In this document: piece by piece, positions 54,659 to 63,553 of the stretch
Position numbering within the stretch: position 1 is the first letter of the stretch
Layout: each line of letters starts with the position of its first letter
Assembly: GCF_900240385.1 (NCBI RefSeq)
Contig: NZ_OEQH01000002.1
Coordinates: 124,001 to 188,000, forward strand
DNA from: Clostridium minihomine
GTDB lineage: Bacteria; Bacillota; Clostridia; Oscillospirales; Acutalibacteraceae
Length of the DNA stretch: 64,000 nt
Direction of reading: 5' to 3'
Notes under the pieces: generated by a model
The model's database searches: none
What the model was told of the DNA's origin: nothing
Seen by the model: only the letters and a program-made list of their open reading frames with translations
Program-made: the position numbers and the translations under genes

Positions 54659-55627
54659 ATGTGCAGAAAAATGAAACAAAATAATGTGAAAAAATCATCT
54701 AAAAACGCCAGAAGAAAGCTTTTATCCGCCGCGGCTGTTTTATTAACCGTAACGCAGCTTTCCAGTGCATCCGCTGCTGTATTTACACCGATCTTCGGCC
54801 AGTTGAGGCTGACCAGTCTTGTGGCGACCTCTTTAATGTCAAACTACAGCAGAGTGGTTTCGCCCGGACTGGTGGAAACTAAGTTTACTTTTACAAACTT
54901 AAATAACAAGAAAAACGAATGCTTTATGCTGGAATACAATCCAGCCGAAAAACAGATTGGGCTGTCTGTCGGAACACCGGGCGATGGTACATATTCCGGC
55001 GGTTACCGGGCGACTACCGTGAGGGAACAGGCCAATGCGGCTATTGCCCATGGAAAACCCGTGGTGGCTGCCATAAACGGCGACATGTTTAATATGTCCA
55101 CAAATCAGCCTTGGGGTGTTGTGATCAAAGATGGTGTTGAGCTTCAGGGAACCACTTCGGCACGAGCGGAACGCTGGAATTTTTTAGGAATTAAAAAAGA
55201 CGGAACTCCCGTAATTGCTTCTAACCAGGAGTATCAGGCGCTGAAACCCCAGCTTCAAAATGCCATTGGGTTATATGACACCTTGTTGGTAAAGAACGGG
55301 GAATTAGTTACACAAAAAGCTGCCGACCAAAAAACCTTTTCGCCCCGCCTTGGCGTGGGAATCCGTGCAGACGGAACCGTATTTTTTGTGATGATTGATG
55401 GCCGCCAGGCCGGCTATTCCACCGGTGCCACCTTACAGGAACTGGCTCAGGTAATGAAAGATATGGGCGCAGTACAGGCCGGTAATCTGGATGCCGGCGG
55501 CTCGGCCACTCTTATGAGCCAAAACACCGGAAGCAGCGGTTTGATTCTTCGCAACCAGCCTTCTGATAAAAAAGAACGTCCGGTTCCCAATTCACTGCTG
55601 TTTGTTGTAAACAGTAATCCGTTATAA
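54659..55627 (+). CDS. Secreted NAGPA-domain (phosphodiester glycosidase) protein
   Basis: About 322 residues from ATG 54659; ATG 54671 (MKQNNVKKSS) is equally possible, since AGGGAG lies two or 14 bases upstream. A signal peptide (KLLSAAAVLLTVTQLSSASA) precedes the NAGPA/DUF2233 domain: AAINGDMFNM, PWGVVIKDGVE, SPRLGVGIRADGTVFFVMID and MGAVQAGNLDAGGSATLM. Such domains cleave sugar-phosphodiester bonds, perhaps in envelope polymers. An earlier start at 54602 lies on the promoter and is rejected. Confidence 0.9.
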   Translation: MCRKMKQNNVKKSSKNARRKLLSAAAVLLTVTQLSSASAAVFTPIFGQLRLTSLVATSLMSNYSRVVSPGLVETKFTFTNLNNKKNECFMLEYNPAEKQIGLSVGTPGDGTYSGGYRATTVREQANAAIAHGKPVVAAINGDMFNMSTNQPWGVVIKDGVELQGTTSARAERWNFLGIKKDGTPVIASNQEYQALKPQLQNAIGLYDTLLVKNGELVTQKAADQKTFSPRLGVGIRADGTVFFVMIDGRQAGYSTGATLQELAQVMKDMGAVQAGNLDAGGSATLMSQNTGSSGLILRNQPSDKKERPVPNSLLFVVNSNPL

Positions 55628-55642
55628 ATCAAAAAAATTAAA

Positions 55643-55692
55643 GACTCCTTTCCCCAACCTGATTCTTTCAGGTTTTAGGGAAAGGAATTTTT
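55643..55692 (+). terminator. Terminator after the NAGPA gene
   Basis: TCCTTTCCCC/AGGGAAAGGA outer arms with AACCTGA/TTCAGGTT inside, followed by ATTTTTC. Nothing else is evident in 55693-55848. Confidence 0.75.
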
Positions 55693-55848
55693 CTTTTTTC
55701 GATAAAAATAATTCTTTAAAAATTTAGTATTGAAATAATGTTTCAGAAAAAATGCCCCTTTCCTTTCTTGGCAGAATTCACATTCAAATCCAAGTAAGAA
55801 AAGGAGCTTATTTTTATGATTTTCGGGAATTGTGTCAGATTTGGAATT

Positions 55849-56628
55849 TTAGCTGGCAGACTTCATTTCTAACCGCAGCTTATCACTAATCATAGCAATA
55901 AACTCGCTGTTTGTGGGTTTTCCACGGGTATTGTGAATGGTATAGCCAAAATAAGAGTTCAAGATATCAATATCGCCCCTATCCCAAGCAACTTCGATCG
56001 CATGACGGATCGCACGTTCTACACGGGAGGGGGTGGTTTCATACCGTTTTGCAACACTGGGATAAAGCTGTTTGGTCACTGCATTGATAATATCGGGTGT
56101 TTGAACTGCCATAATAATCGAATCACGCAAATAATGGTATCCCTTAATATGGGCTGGTACGCCGATCTGATGCAGAATTTCTGTCACCTGGATTTCCAAA
56201 GATGGTTTTCCTTTGGAAGCCGGCGCCTGAACCTGTTCTTGCTTGGGGGTCGTGCCTCCGCATATTTTTAAAATTCTTTGAGCCAATTCCTTTCCATCGA
56301 AAGGGCAAATGACAAAATATGCAGCTCCGGAAAGCATTACCTCACGCTCCAGCGTAGGGCTGCTGAATGTAGACATGACAATGAAGAATGGCGCTTTGCC
56401 CGCATACTTTTTCCGAACGGCATGAATGACCCCAATCGCATCTAACCGGGGCATAAATAAGTCCAACAGAACCGCATCGGGCTGTTCCGAATCAATATGA
56501 TCCAGAACTCTTAGGCCATCTTTTGGTGCATAGGCCACATCTATTCCCGCGATTTCAAAATCATGAGAATAATTTCGAGTGAATTCGTCAGTGTCATTAG
56601 AAATCAGCAGTTTTAAATGTTTTTCCAT
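55849..56628 (-). CDS. spo0A: Stage 0 sporulation protein A
   Basis: 259 residues from ATG 56628 (GGGGGAT upstream). Receiver domain (1-125) with phospho-acceptor Asp56 in LLDLFMPRLD, then the sporulation DNA-binding domain: EILHQIGVPAHIKGYHYLRD, SRVERAIRHAIEVAWDRGDI and KPTNSEFIAMISDKLRLE. Master regulator of sporulation. The receiver lacks some canonical residues: Asn11 in place of one acidic-pocket Asp, Ser86 for Thr, and Cys108 in place of the conserved Lys (VICPFD). It lies downstream of spoIVB, as in other spore formers. Confidence 0.97.
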   Translation of the reverse strand: MEKHLKLLISNDTDEFTRNYSHDFEIAGIDVAYAPKDGLRVLDHIDSEQPDAVLLDLFMPRLDAIGVIHAVRKKYAGKAPFFIVMSTFSSPTLEREVMLSGAAYFVICPFDGKELAQRILKICGGTTPKQEQVQAPASKGKPSLEIQVTEILHQIGVPAHIKGYHYLRDSIIMAVQTPDIINAVTKQLYPSVAKRYETTPSRVERAIRHAIEVAWDRGDIDILNSYFGYTIHNTRGKPTNSEFIAMISDKLRLEMKSAS

Positions 56629-56664
56629 GAACATATCCCCCTGTTTCAATTAATTTACAGGTTC

Positions 56665-56693
56665 ATAATACCATATATTGGCATTTATGGCAA
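56665..56693 (-). promoter_or_regulatory. Sigma-A-type promoter of spo0A
   Basis: On the minus strand TTGCCA (56693-56688), 17 bases, TATTAT (56670-56665), about 37 bases before the start codon. Confidence 0.65.
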
Positions 56694-56758
56694 TAGCTTA
56701 CACAACATTTTTTATGATTTTTTGGTAAATTTATTTTAGAACGATGATAATTTTTGTG

Positions 56759-58006
56759 TTAAGATGCTTTTTTCTCATTTTCCATGCTAATTTTTTCGGA
56801 TATTTCTACCATATTTTCTGCCAATATGCCATATCCTCGGGTTGGGTCGTTCACAAACACATGAGTTACGGCTCCAACCAGCTTGCCATCTTGCACAATC
56901 GGGCTGCCGCTCATCCCCTGAACGATGCCGCCCGTCTTACTCAAAAGCCGGGGATCCGTCACTTTTACTGTCAGATTTTTTGTTTTGGCATTATCCTGAT
57001 AATTAATTGACTCAATCTCTATGCTGTAATTTTGGGGAGCCGTTCCGTCCACGGTTGTAAAAATTGTAGCAGCCCCCATTTTTACGTCTTGTTTTGACGC
57101 AACGGGGATCGCTTCCATGGATACAGGAGAAGAATTCAACATTCCGTAAACACCGGATTCTGAATTTTTTTGAAGCTGTCCTACGGGAAAATCATTGTTA
57201 AAATAACCGCGCAGTTCTCCTGCACGTCCTTTTTGTCCCTTTACAATTCCGCTGATGGTGACAGATACCACGTCACCGCTGCGCAGCGGCATCAGTTCAT
57301 TGGTATCCACGTCACAGATACCATGTCCTAATCCGCCAAACGAGCCGGTATTGGGATCATAAAAAGTTACCGTACCAATTCCGGCCGTACTGTCACGAAC
57401 CCATAATCCTCCCTTATAACTTCCATCGGTATCGGAAAGAATAGGGGTAAGAAACGCCGTTAGATTATCTTCGTTTCGTTTAATAGAAAGCTGAACCGCT
57501 GTTCCTTTGCTGGCTTCTATCAGCTTTGCCACCTGATTGTTCTGTGTGACCGACTGTCCGTTGACGGCAGTAATGATATCACCGACTTTTACGCCTGCTA
57601 CAGCAGCCGGGTTGATCATTTTGCCATCGCTTTCAATGTCAGCCACACCCACCACCACAACACCATTTGTGAACATCTTGATGCCGAAAGGAGTACCGCA
57701 AGGCACCAAAAGTTTTTCTTCCACTACCTTGACGTTTACCGTTTTAATTGGTATCACGTCAAAGAGCATCAGTTGAGCCTGATAATTCTGGTTTGCGGAT
57801 TTCAAAGCAGATGCAGTAATCTCTGTTCGATTATTTGCATCCACGATGCTTACCCCGGTTTGATTCAGCCGCAGCTTTCCCCCTGCCGTAACACGGAATT
57901 GATCGGGAAGGTTATATTGATAATAGCCCACCGCCGTTCCCGCCAGCAAGGTCACTGCTGCCAAACAACCGGTTAATCGTTGAAAAAATTTTTTTGTTTT
58001 TTTCAA
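56759..58006 (-). CDS. spoIVB: SpoIVB peptidase
   Basis: 415 residues, from TTG 58006 because AAAGGAGG lies seven bases upstream. N-terminal membrane anchor (CLAAVTLLAGTAVGYYQY), PDZ domain (about 105-190, VAGVKVGDIITAVNGQSV), then the S55 serine peptidase with His228 in GLGHGICDVD and Ser368 in VQGMSGSPIVQDGKLVGAVT. It is secreted from the forespore and triggers sigma-K processing. Adjacent to spo0A, the conserved order. Confidence 0.97.
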   Translation of the reverse strand: MKKTKKFFQRLTGCLAAVTLLAGTAVGYYQYNLPDQFRVTAGGKLRLNQTGVSIVDANNRTEITASALKSANQNYQAQLMLFDVIPIKTVNVKVVEEKLLVPCGTPFGIKMFTNGVVVVGVADIESDGKMINPAAVAGVKVGDIITAVNGQSVTQNNQVAKLIEASKGTAVQLSIKRNEDNLTAFLTPILSDTDGSYKGGLWVRDSTAGIGTVTFYDPNTGSFGGLGHGICDVDTNELMPLRSGDVVSVTISGIVKGQKGRAGELRGYFNNDFPVGQLQKNSESGVYGMLNSSPVSMEAIPVASKQDVKMGAATIFTTVDGTAPQNYSIEIESINYQDNAKTKNLTVKVTDPRLLSKTGGIVQGMSGSPIVQDGKLVGAVTHVFVNDPTRGYGILAENMVEISEKISMENEKKAS

Positions 58007-58184
58007 ACATTCACCTCCTTTCAACCTTTAATCTTTCTCAAACATCATGTTTTTATGTTGCCAAATCCGCTTTAAACAGGAGAATTGTGGAAAAAAGAAT
58101 CAAAGCGTTCATACGGTGGTTGAATGCTGTCAGAAATTTTATCATTTACCTGAATTATCTTTTTATTTCAGATTTAAAAAAAGA

Positions 58185-58215
58185 AAAAAGAACCTGATGA
58201 AACAGGCTCTTTTTT
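58185..58215 (-). terminator. Second terminator behind potD
   Basis: AGAACCTG and CAGGCTCT flank a four- to six-base loop with A- and T-runs either side. It lies 90 bases beyond the stronger hairpin at 58303. Confidence 0.55.
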
Positions 58216-58302
58216 CAAAATCAAATTTTTAAATTTTAATGGATATCTTTTTGCTTTTGAACGAAATGCGGAGCCCAGCCTTGAGAATTTAAATTTGTAT
58301 TC

Positions 58303-58342
58303 AAAAAAGGGACAGCCTGCGAAAGTAGGCCGTCCCTTTTTA
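58303..58342 (-). terminator. Terminator of the pot operon
   Basis: AAAAAAGGGAC-GCCTGC, GAAA loop, GTAGGC-GTCCCTTTTT. It lies right after the potD stop at 58350. Confidence 0.85.
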
Positions 58343-58349
58343 TCAAATA

Positions 58350-59543
58350 CTATTGTAGTTCCCATTTGCGCTTTCGGCGCTTGTAAATAATGACCACCAG
58401 ATACACGGCCAAAAACACTGCCAAAATAGCTATCAGCGTGGCTGTTTCTCCCGGCCCGCCCATCTTCACCTCTGCCCAAAGGGTATCGAGCTGAAGGTTG
58501 GTATCATCCGGCAGAACAGCAAAGGTTTCGGCCTGATTCATGATTTCTTCCGGCGGATAATAGTTGGGGTTATTCACAATCTCTTCGGGCAAAAGTTCTT
58601 TGGCGGCGCTTTCCGGTGTGGAATAACCGATGTATTCCACGTTAGCAGCGGCAATTTCAGGCTCACACAAAAAGTTAATATAAGCTTCTGCCGCTTCTTT
58701 GTTTTTAGAAGTTACCGGAACACAGGCCGCATCCACAAAGAAGTTGGTTCCTTGCTTAGTCGGAATGGCAAAACCAATATCCGGGTTCGATTCCACCAAA
58801 GTGGCCGCGTCACCCGCATAATAGGGTGCAACCCAAGCCTCGCCGCTGGCCATTTTATCAAAAATTTGATCCATCACATAGGCCTGCACCAAAGGCTTTT
58901 GCTGCTTTAAAAGCATGGCCGCCTGTTCCCATTCAGAAGATTCCGTGCTGTTAAAGGAAAAGCCAAGCATCTTCTGGGCAATTCCGAAAGCATCGCGCGG
59001 ATTATCAAACATCAGGATTTTTCCGGAATACTTTTCGTCCCATAAAATATCCCAGCTATCCACGGTTTCCTTTACATAATTCTTGTTGTAAAAGATGCCC
59101 ACCACACCCCAAGTGTAAGGCACAGAATACTCGCCGGTGGGATCATACACGGGTTTTAAAAATTCCGGATCAATGTGTTTAAAATTGGGAATATTCTGAA
59201 AATCCAGCTTTTGCAAAAGACCTTCTCGAACCAGCTTAGAAATCATATAGTCAGAGGGAATTACCACGTCGTAATTCGCCCCGCCGCTGACCAGCTTGGC
59301 GTAAAGGTTTTCGTTGCTTTCAAAGGTGGTGTAGTTCACCTCGATGCCGGTGCGCCGGGTGAATTCCTTATTGACGTCAAGGCTGCCTTCTACGCCATTT
59401 GAAATATATTCGCCCCAGTTGTATACATTGATGGTTACACCGGTTTTGGGAGCCGCCTGTGCCTGCGCATGCACCCGCATCGAAAAAAGCAAAGGGCACA
59501 CAAACAAAATCAACAGGGCAAAAGCCGTTACTCTCTTTTTCAA
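58350..59543 (-). CDS. potD: Spermidine/putrescine-binding protein, membrane-anchored at both ends
   Basis: 397 residues from TTG 59543, which has GGGAGG nine bases upstream and lies four bases after the potC stop. The frame is open to 59600 inside potC, but without a site. N-terminal hydrophobic signal (AFALLILFVCPLLFSMRVHA) with no lipobox Cys, then the PotD-type binding domain (VYNWGEYISNG, YDVVIPSDYMISKLVREGL, VPYTWGVVGIFYNK). A C-terminal membrane helix (TLIAILAVFLAVYLVVIIYK) followed by RRKRKW probably anchors it, in place of the usual lipid anchor. Confidence 0.93.
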   Translation of the reverse strand: MKKRVTAFALLILFVCPLLFSMRVHAQAQAAPKTGVTINVYNWGEYISNGVEGSLDVNKEFTRRTGIEVNYTTFESNENLYAKLVSGGANYDVVIPSDYMISKLVREGLLQKLDFQNIPNFKHIDPEFLKPVYDPTGEYSVPYTWGVVGIFYNKNYVKETVDSWDILWDEKYSGKILMFDNPRDAFGIAQKMLGFSFNSTESSEWEQAAMLLKQQKPLVQAYVMDQIFDKMASGEAWVAPYYAGDAATLVESNPDIGFAIPTKQGTNFFVDAACVPVTSKNKEAAEAYINFLCEPEIAAANVEYIGYSTPESAAKELLPEEIVNNPNYYPPEEIMNQAETFAVLPDDTNLQLDTLWAEVKMGGPGETATLIAILAVFLAVYLVVIIYKRRKRKWELQ

Positions 59544-59547
59544 AAGC

Positions 59548-60360
59548 TTACGCCTCCTCCCTTTCCAGTTCCTGCTGCTTCTCTTTGGACTGGCGTACAT
59601 TGATAATCAGCAGCAGAATCAGAATGGTACCGAACAGCAATGTGGACAGCGCGTTGATTTCGGGGCTGATCCGCTTTCTGGTCATGGAATAAATATAAAT
59701 GGGCAGTGTCTGGGTTGTGCCGCTGGTAAAATAGCTGATGACAAAATCATCAATCGACAGCGTAAATGCCATAATCATACCCGTGATGACACCGGGAATA
59801 ATCTCGGGCAAAACCACCTTTAAAAAGGATTTGACCGGCGGGCAGCCCAAATCCTGGGCCGCCTCGTACATATGAGGATCCATCTGCCGTAATTTCGGCA
59901 AAACGGATAAAATCACATAGGGAAGCGAAAACGTGATATGCGCAAAAATCAGCGACACCATTCCCAGTGAAATGCCGCCCATGGCACGGGCAAAAAACAC
60001 AAACAGCAGCATCAGCGAAACACCGGTGACGATCTCGGGGTTCACCATGGGAAAGTTGGTCACATTCATCACCAACCGGCGGCTCCACCGCTTCATGCCG
60101 TTAATGCCGATTGCGGCTGCTGTGCCGATTGCTGTGGCTCCCAGCGCCGAAAACAATGCAATCACCAATGTATTCTGAAGCGCCTCCAGAATCAGCCTGT
60201 CCTGAAAGAGCTGACGATACCAGCGCAGGGAAAAACCCGACCATACCGAGCGGCTCATGGTGGAAGAATCATTAAAAGAAAAAATAATCAAAATAAAAAT
60301 CGGGGCGTACAGGAAAAGATAAATCAGAACCATGTACAGCCGGGATACCGTTTTTGTCAT
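59548..60360 (-). CDS. potC: Spermidine/putrescine ABC transporter permease PotC
   Basis: 270 residues with six membrane segments and the BPD permease EAA loop EAAQDLGCPPVKSFLKVVLPEI. ILIIFSFNDSSTMSRSVWSGFSLRWY is typical of PotC. It overlaps potB by four bases (ATGA). Confidence 0.95.
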   Translation of the reverse strand: MTKTVSRLYMVLIYLFLYAPIFILIIFSFNDSSTMSRSVWSGFSLRWYRQLFQDRLILEALQNTLVIALFSALGATAIGTAAAIGINGMKRWSRRLVMNVTNFPMVNPEIVTGVSLMLLFVFFARAMGGISLGMVSLIFAHITFSLPYVILSVLPKLRQMDPHMYEAAQDLGCPPVKSFLKVVLPEIIPGVITGMIMAFTLSIDDFVISYFTSGTTQTLPIYIYSMTRKRISPEINALSTLLFGTILILLLIINVRQSKEKQQELEREEA

Positions 60361-61181
60361 ATCAGCATTCCCTCCCCGTCCGCGCGGTCACCTTCGTCAA
60401 ACTGATTCATAATGCCCATGCAAATTAAAATCAGCAGCATCAGCACCAAAGAAATGGCCGAACCCAAATTGGGATTATAGGCACTGCCCAAAAACTGCAT
60501 ATCAATCAAGTCACCGATGAGCAGATTTCCGCCGCCGCCCAGCATTTTAGAAATAATAAATGTACTGACCGACGGAACAAATACCATGGTTACGCCGGAA
60601 ATTACCCCCGGCATGCTCAACGGAAAGGTCACCTTATGAAACACCTTGCTGCGGCCTGCACCCAAATCCTGTGCCGCTTCAATAATGCTTTGGTCAATTT
60701 TAGTCAGCACCGAATAAATGGGCAGAATCATATAAGGCATATAGTTATAAACCATGCCCAAAACCACCGCACCCTGAGTGTTTATCAGATGCAGCCTGCC
60801 AAGGCCAAGCCCGGCCAGCATGGAATTGATAATTCCGTTGTCCTCTAAAATGGTCATCCATGCATAGGTGCGCAGAAGAAAGTTCATCCACATGGGCAGC
60901 ATCACCAGCATAATTAAAATGCTTTGCCGGCGCACACTGGTGCGCGAGATAATATAGGCCAGCGGATATCCCACCACCAAAGAAATCACCGTGGCAATCA
61001 ATCCCAGCCAAATCGAACGCAGAAACACATTGGAATACTGCCCGACCCCTGCCAGATTGTGCAATGTAAACTGTCCCTGCTGATCGGTAAAGGCAAAATA
61101 CCCCACCAAAAACATGGGCACCACAATGAAAATGACCATCCAAATCAGATAAGGCGCGGAAACCGCCTTCGATTTAATCAT
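60357..61181 (-). CDS. potB: Spermidine/putrescine ABC transporter permease PotB
   Basis: 274 residues, six membrane segments, EAA loop EAAQDLGAGRSKVFHKVTFPLS. LLRTYAWMTILEDNGIIN matches PotB. It starts directly against the potA stop. Confidence 0.95.
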   Translation of the reverse strand: MIKSKAVSAPYLIWMVIFIVVPMFLVGYFAFTDQQGQFTLHNLAGVGQYSNVFLRSIWLGLIATVISLVVGYPLAYIISRTSVRRQSILIMLVMLPMWMNFLLRTYAWMTILEDNGIINSMLAGLGLGRLHLINTQGAVVLGMVYNYMPYMILPIYSVLTKIDQSIIEAAQDLGAGRSKVFHKVTFPLSMPGVISGVTMVFVPSVSTFIISKMLGGGGNLLIGDLIDMQFLGSAYNPNLGSAISLVLMLLILICMGIMNQFDEGDRADGEGMLI

Positions 61182-62315
61182 TCAGCTTTCCGCCTCCTCT
61201 TCCTGCTCCGGAGGCTGGGAATCCTCCTCCATCTCATCGCTGAAGGTGCTGTAATCCCCGAATGTTCCGGAATATTCCGATTTTTTCATAATATGGATGT
61301 CGTCGGGCTGAAGAATCAGGCCGATTCTATCCCCTACTTCCTGATAATCCGTAGACTGAATCATCCATTTAAAGTCATGGACATCCACAATAATTTCATA
61401 ATGGACTCCCTTAAAGTTCACAGAAGTCACCACGCCGGAGATATGCCCTTCCACCGGCGTTACCACCTCAATATCTTCAGGCCGGATGACCACATCCACC
61501 GGCTCCATGGGGCGAAAGCCCTTATCCAGACAATCGAATTTGCGGCCGGCAAACTCCACCAGAAAATCCCGGTGCATCACGCCGTCAATAATATTACTTT
61601 CCCCAATAAAGTCGGCGATAAAAGCATTTTTCGGTTCATTATAAATGTCCTGGGGTGTGCCGATTTGCTGAATGCGTCCCTTATCCATGACGACAACGGT
61701 GTCGGACATGGACAAAGCTTCTTCCTGATCATGGGTGACAAACACAAACGTAATGCCCAGCTGCTGCTGAATCTTTTTCAGCTCAGCCTGCATGTCTTTT
61801 CTCAGTTTTAAATCCAGCGCGCCCAAAGGCTCATCCAAAAGCAGCACTTTGGGGTCGTTGGCCAACGCACGGGCAATGGCCACGCGCTGCTGCTGCCCGC
61901 CGGACAGCGAATTCACACCACGCCGGGCAAAACCGCTCAGGTTCACCATGTCCAGCATACGCTTCACTGTTTCGCGAATCTGCGCTTCGGGCTTTTTGTG
62001 CACCCGCATTCCAAACGCCACGTTCTCAAACACATTCAGGTGTGGGAACAAAGCGTATTTTTGAAAAATTGTGTTGACCTCGCGCTTATGCGGGGGAACA
62101 TCGTTGATCTTTTTGCCGTTAAAAAAAACATCGCCTGCGTCTGGTGTGACAAATCCGCCGATAATGCGCAGGGTCGTGGTTTTGCCGCAGCCCGAAGGCC
62201 CCAACAAGGTCACGAACTCGCCGTCGCGGATATTGAGATTCAGGCTTTTCAGCACAGTCTCTTTGCCAAACGACACATCAATGTTCTGAAGTGAAATAAT
62301 CGTGTTATTTTCCAT
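61182..62315 (-). CDS. potA: Spermidine/putrescine ABC transporter ATPase PotA
   Basis: 377 residues from ATG 62315 (GGGG eight bases upstream). Walker [15 protein letters not shown], signature [15 protein letters not shown], Walker [13 protein letters not shown], switch [11 protein letters not shown], and a C-terminal TOBE regulatory domain ([17 protein letters not shown]). First gene of the potABCD operon, energising polyamine uptake. The acidic C-terminal tail ([15 protein letters not shown]) is unusual. Confidence 0.97.
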   Translation of the reverse strand: MENNTIISLQNIDVSFGKETVLKSLNLNIRDGEFVTLLGPSGCGKTTTLRIIGGFVTPDAGDVFFNGKKINDVPPHKREVNTIFQKYALFPHLNVFENVAFGMRVHKKPEAQIRETVKRMLDMVNLSGFARRGVNSLSGGQQQRVAIARALANDPKVLLLDEPLGALDLKLRKDMQAELKKIQQQLGITFVFVTHDQEEALSMSDTVVVMDKGRIQQIGTPQDIYNEPKNAFIADFIGESNIIDGVMHRDFLVEFAGRKFDCLDKGFRPMEPVDVVIRPEDIEVVTPVEGHISGVVTSVNFKGVHYEIIVDVHDFKWMIQSTDYQEVGDRIGLILQPDDIHIMKKSEYSGTFGDYSTFSDEMEEDSQPPEQEEEAES

Positions 62316-62486
62316 TTGTGCATCCCCTTTGCGGTAATAATCAGTCACGTTAAACCAATTCTGGCGCTAACGCAAGCCTGGCCGCGCCGTGTTTATTGCC
62401 CTCCGCAAAGGATTTTTCACAATCTTAGAAGATTGCGGCAATAGAGCGAAGCCAAAATTCTTTCAGATGCAAACGCAACAAGTAAA

Positions 62487-62515
62487 ATAATAGAGTTAAT
62501 ATCGTGATTTGTCAA
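62487..62515 (-). promoter_or_regulatory. Promoter of the pot operon
   Basis: On the minus strand TTGACA (62515-62510), 17 bases, TATTAT (62492-62487). The leader is about 165 nt and contains a small hairpin (CAATCTTAGAAGATTG, 62429-62444). Confidence 0.75.
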
Positions 62516-62650
62516 GGATTTATTTCATTTTTTACCGAATTTTGATATTTTATGAATATATTGCATAGAACCTGCCGTTTTTCGCTGGTTTTTCTTCCAA
62601 ATCCTTTGATTTTCACACTTTGTATTCTCTCCTTTTCCTGTAAAAAAAAC

Positions 62651-62676
62651 CGGCAGGGACAACTTGTCCCCTGCCG
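62651..62676 (-). terminator. Terminator of the NlpC/P60-like gene
   Basis: CGGCAGGGACAAC and GTCCCCTGCCG pair. On the minus strand the stem is followed by GTTTTTTTT. Confidence 0.85.
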
Positions 62677-62764
62677 AAATCAAATTTATGTTATTCTATG
62701 TAAGAATTTACCTGGAACAAACAAAATCAAATTCTGCCGATTTTTTCAAAGCATTTCATCAGGG

Positions 62765-63553
62765 TTAAGGCTGAGCCACCACCGCTGTGTCGTCTTCATC
62801 CAGATCAAAGGGAACCGGTTCGGTTCCGGTGGCAGCAGCGGCTTTATCTTCCGCTGCCGCAATTCCGGCAGCCTCGGCTGCCTGTGCCTGCGGAGTCGGC
62901 GCGGTAGAAGTGATCACGCCGGTGGCATCAATGGTATAAATGGTGTCGCCGATGGTGCGGGTGGTTTTAATGGCATATTCGCCGTTTTCATAATAATAGT
63001 CGTTTCCGTTATATGTAGCAAAACCGGTGGTCGGGTAAGAAAGCTGGGGAAGTTTAAACCAGGTTGTCCACTTGTTTTTTGCTCTGCCGAATACTTTTTC
63101 GTATTTCATATCGTAACCGGTGCCCCGGTTGTCAATTGCCATGTTGTTTCCCACATAAACGCCCACATGACCCGGCTGGTACAGAATCAGGCCGTGTGTT
63201 CTGGGAAGAGAGGACCAGTTGCTGTAATTGATGGTTCCTTTGCTTTTCGCACTGCTCAGCATTCCGCTGCCGGTGCCCGAAACAGATACCAAACTGGAAT
63301 TGGGGTTGGTCTTATCGCCTGTCCACCATAAATAGGACTTAATCAGGCCGGAGCAATCGGTATAGCGTGTGCCGTTTCTCAATTGACCAATGCTGCCATA
63401 GCTGTACTTCCATTTTTCCGTATAAGCTTTCATCACATGGTCAGATAATCCGACACCTGTTTTTACTTCCGCTGCCTTTGCCGGGGCGCTCAGTCCGGTC
63501 ACCGTCAAAAAGCAAAAAGCAAACGCCAACACTGCTGCCAGTCTTTTTCTCAT
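62765..63553 (-). CDS. Secreted NlpC/P60-like cell-wall peptidase
   Basis: 262 residues from ATG 63553 (GGGAGG upstream). Signal peptide (LAAVLAFAFCFLTVTGLSAPAKA), then a catalytic domain with Cys67 in RYTDCSGLIKSY and His129 in YQPGHVGVYVGNN, the NlpC/P60 pair. It ends in an Ala-rich acidic tail. Likely cleaves peptidoglycan stem peptides. No SH3 or LysM domain is present. Confidence 0.88.
   Translation of the reverse strand: MRKRLAAVLAFAFCFLTVTGLSAPAKAAEVKTGVGLSDHVMKAYTEKWKYSYGSIGQLRNGTRYTDCSGLIKSYLWWTGDKTNPNSSLVSVSGTGSGMLSSAKSKGTINYSNWSSLPRTHGLILYQPGHVGVYVGNNMAIDNRGTGYDMKYEKVFGRAKNKWTTWFKLPQLSYPTTGFATYNGNDYYYENGEYAIKTTRTIGDTIYTIDATGVITSTAPTPQAQAAEAAGIAAAEDKAAAATGTEPVPFDLDEDDTAVVAQP

Noticed and set aside
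61000-61811. 295-codon open frame on the plus strand over the pot operon
   Set aside because: Antisense to potA/potB, with no domain.
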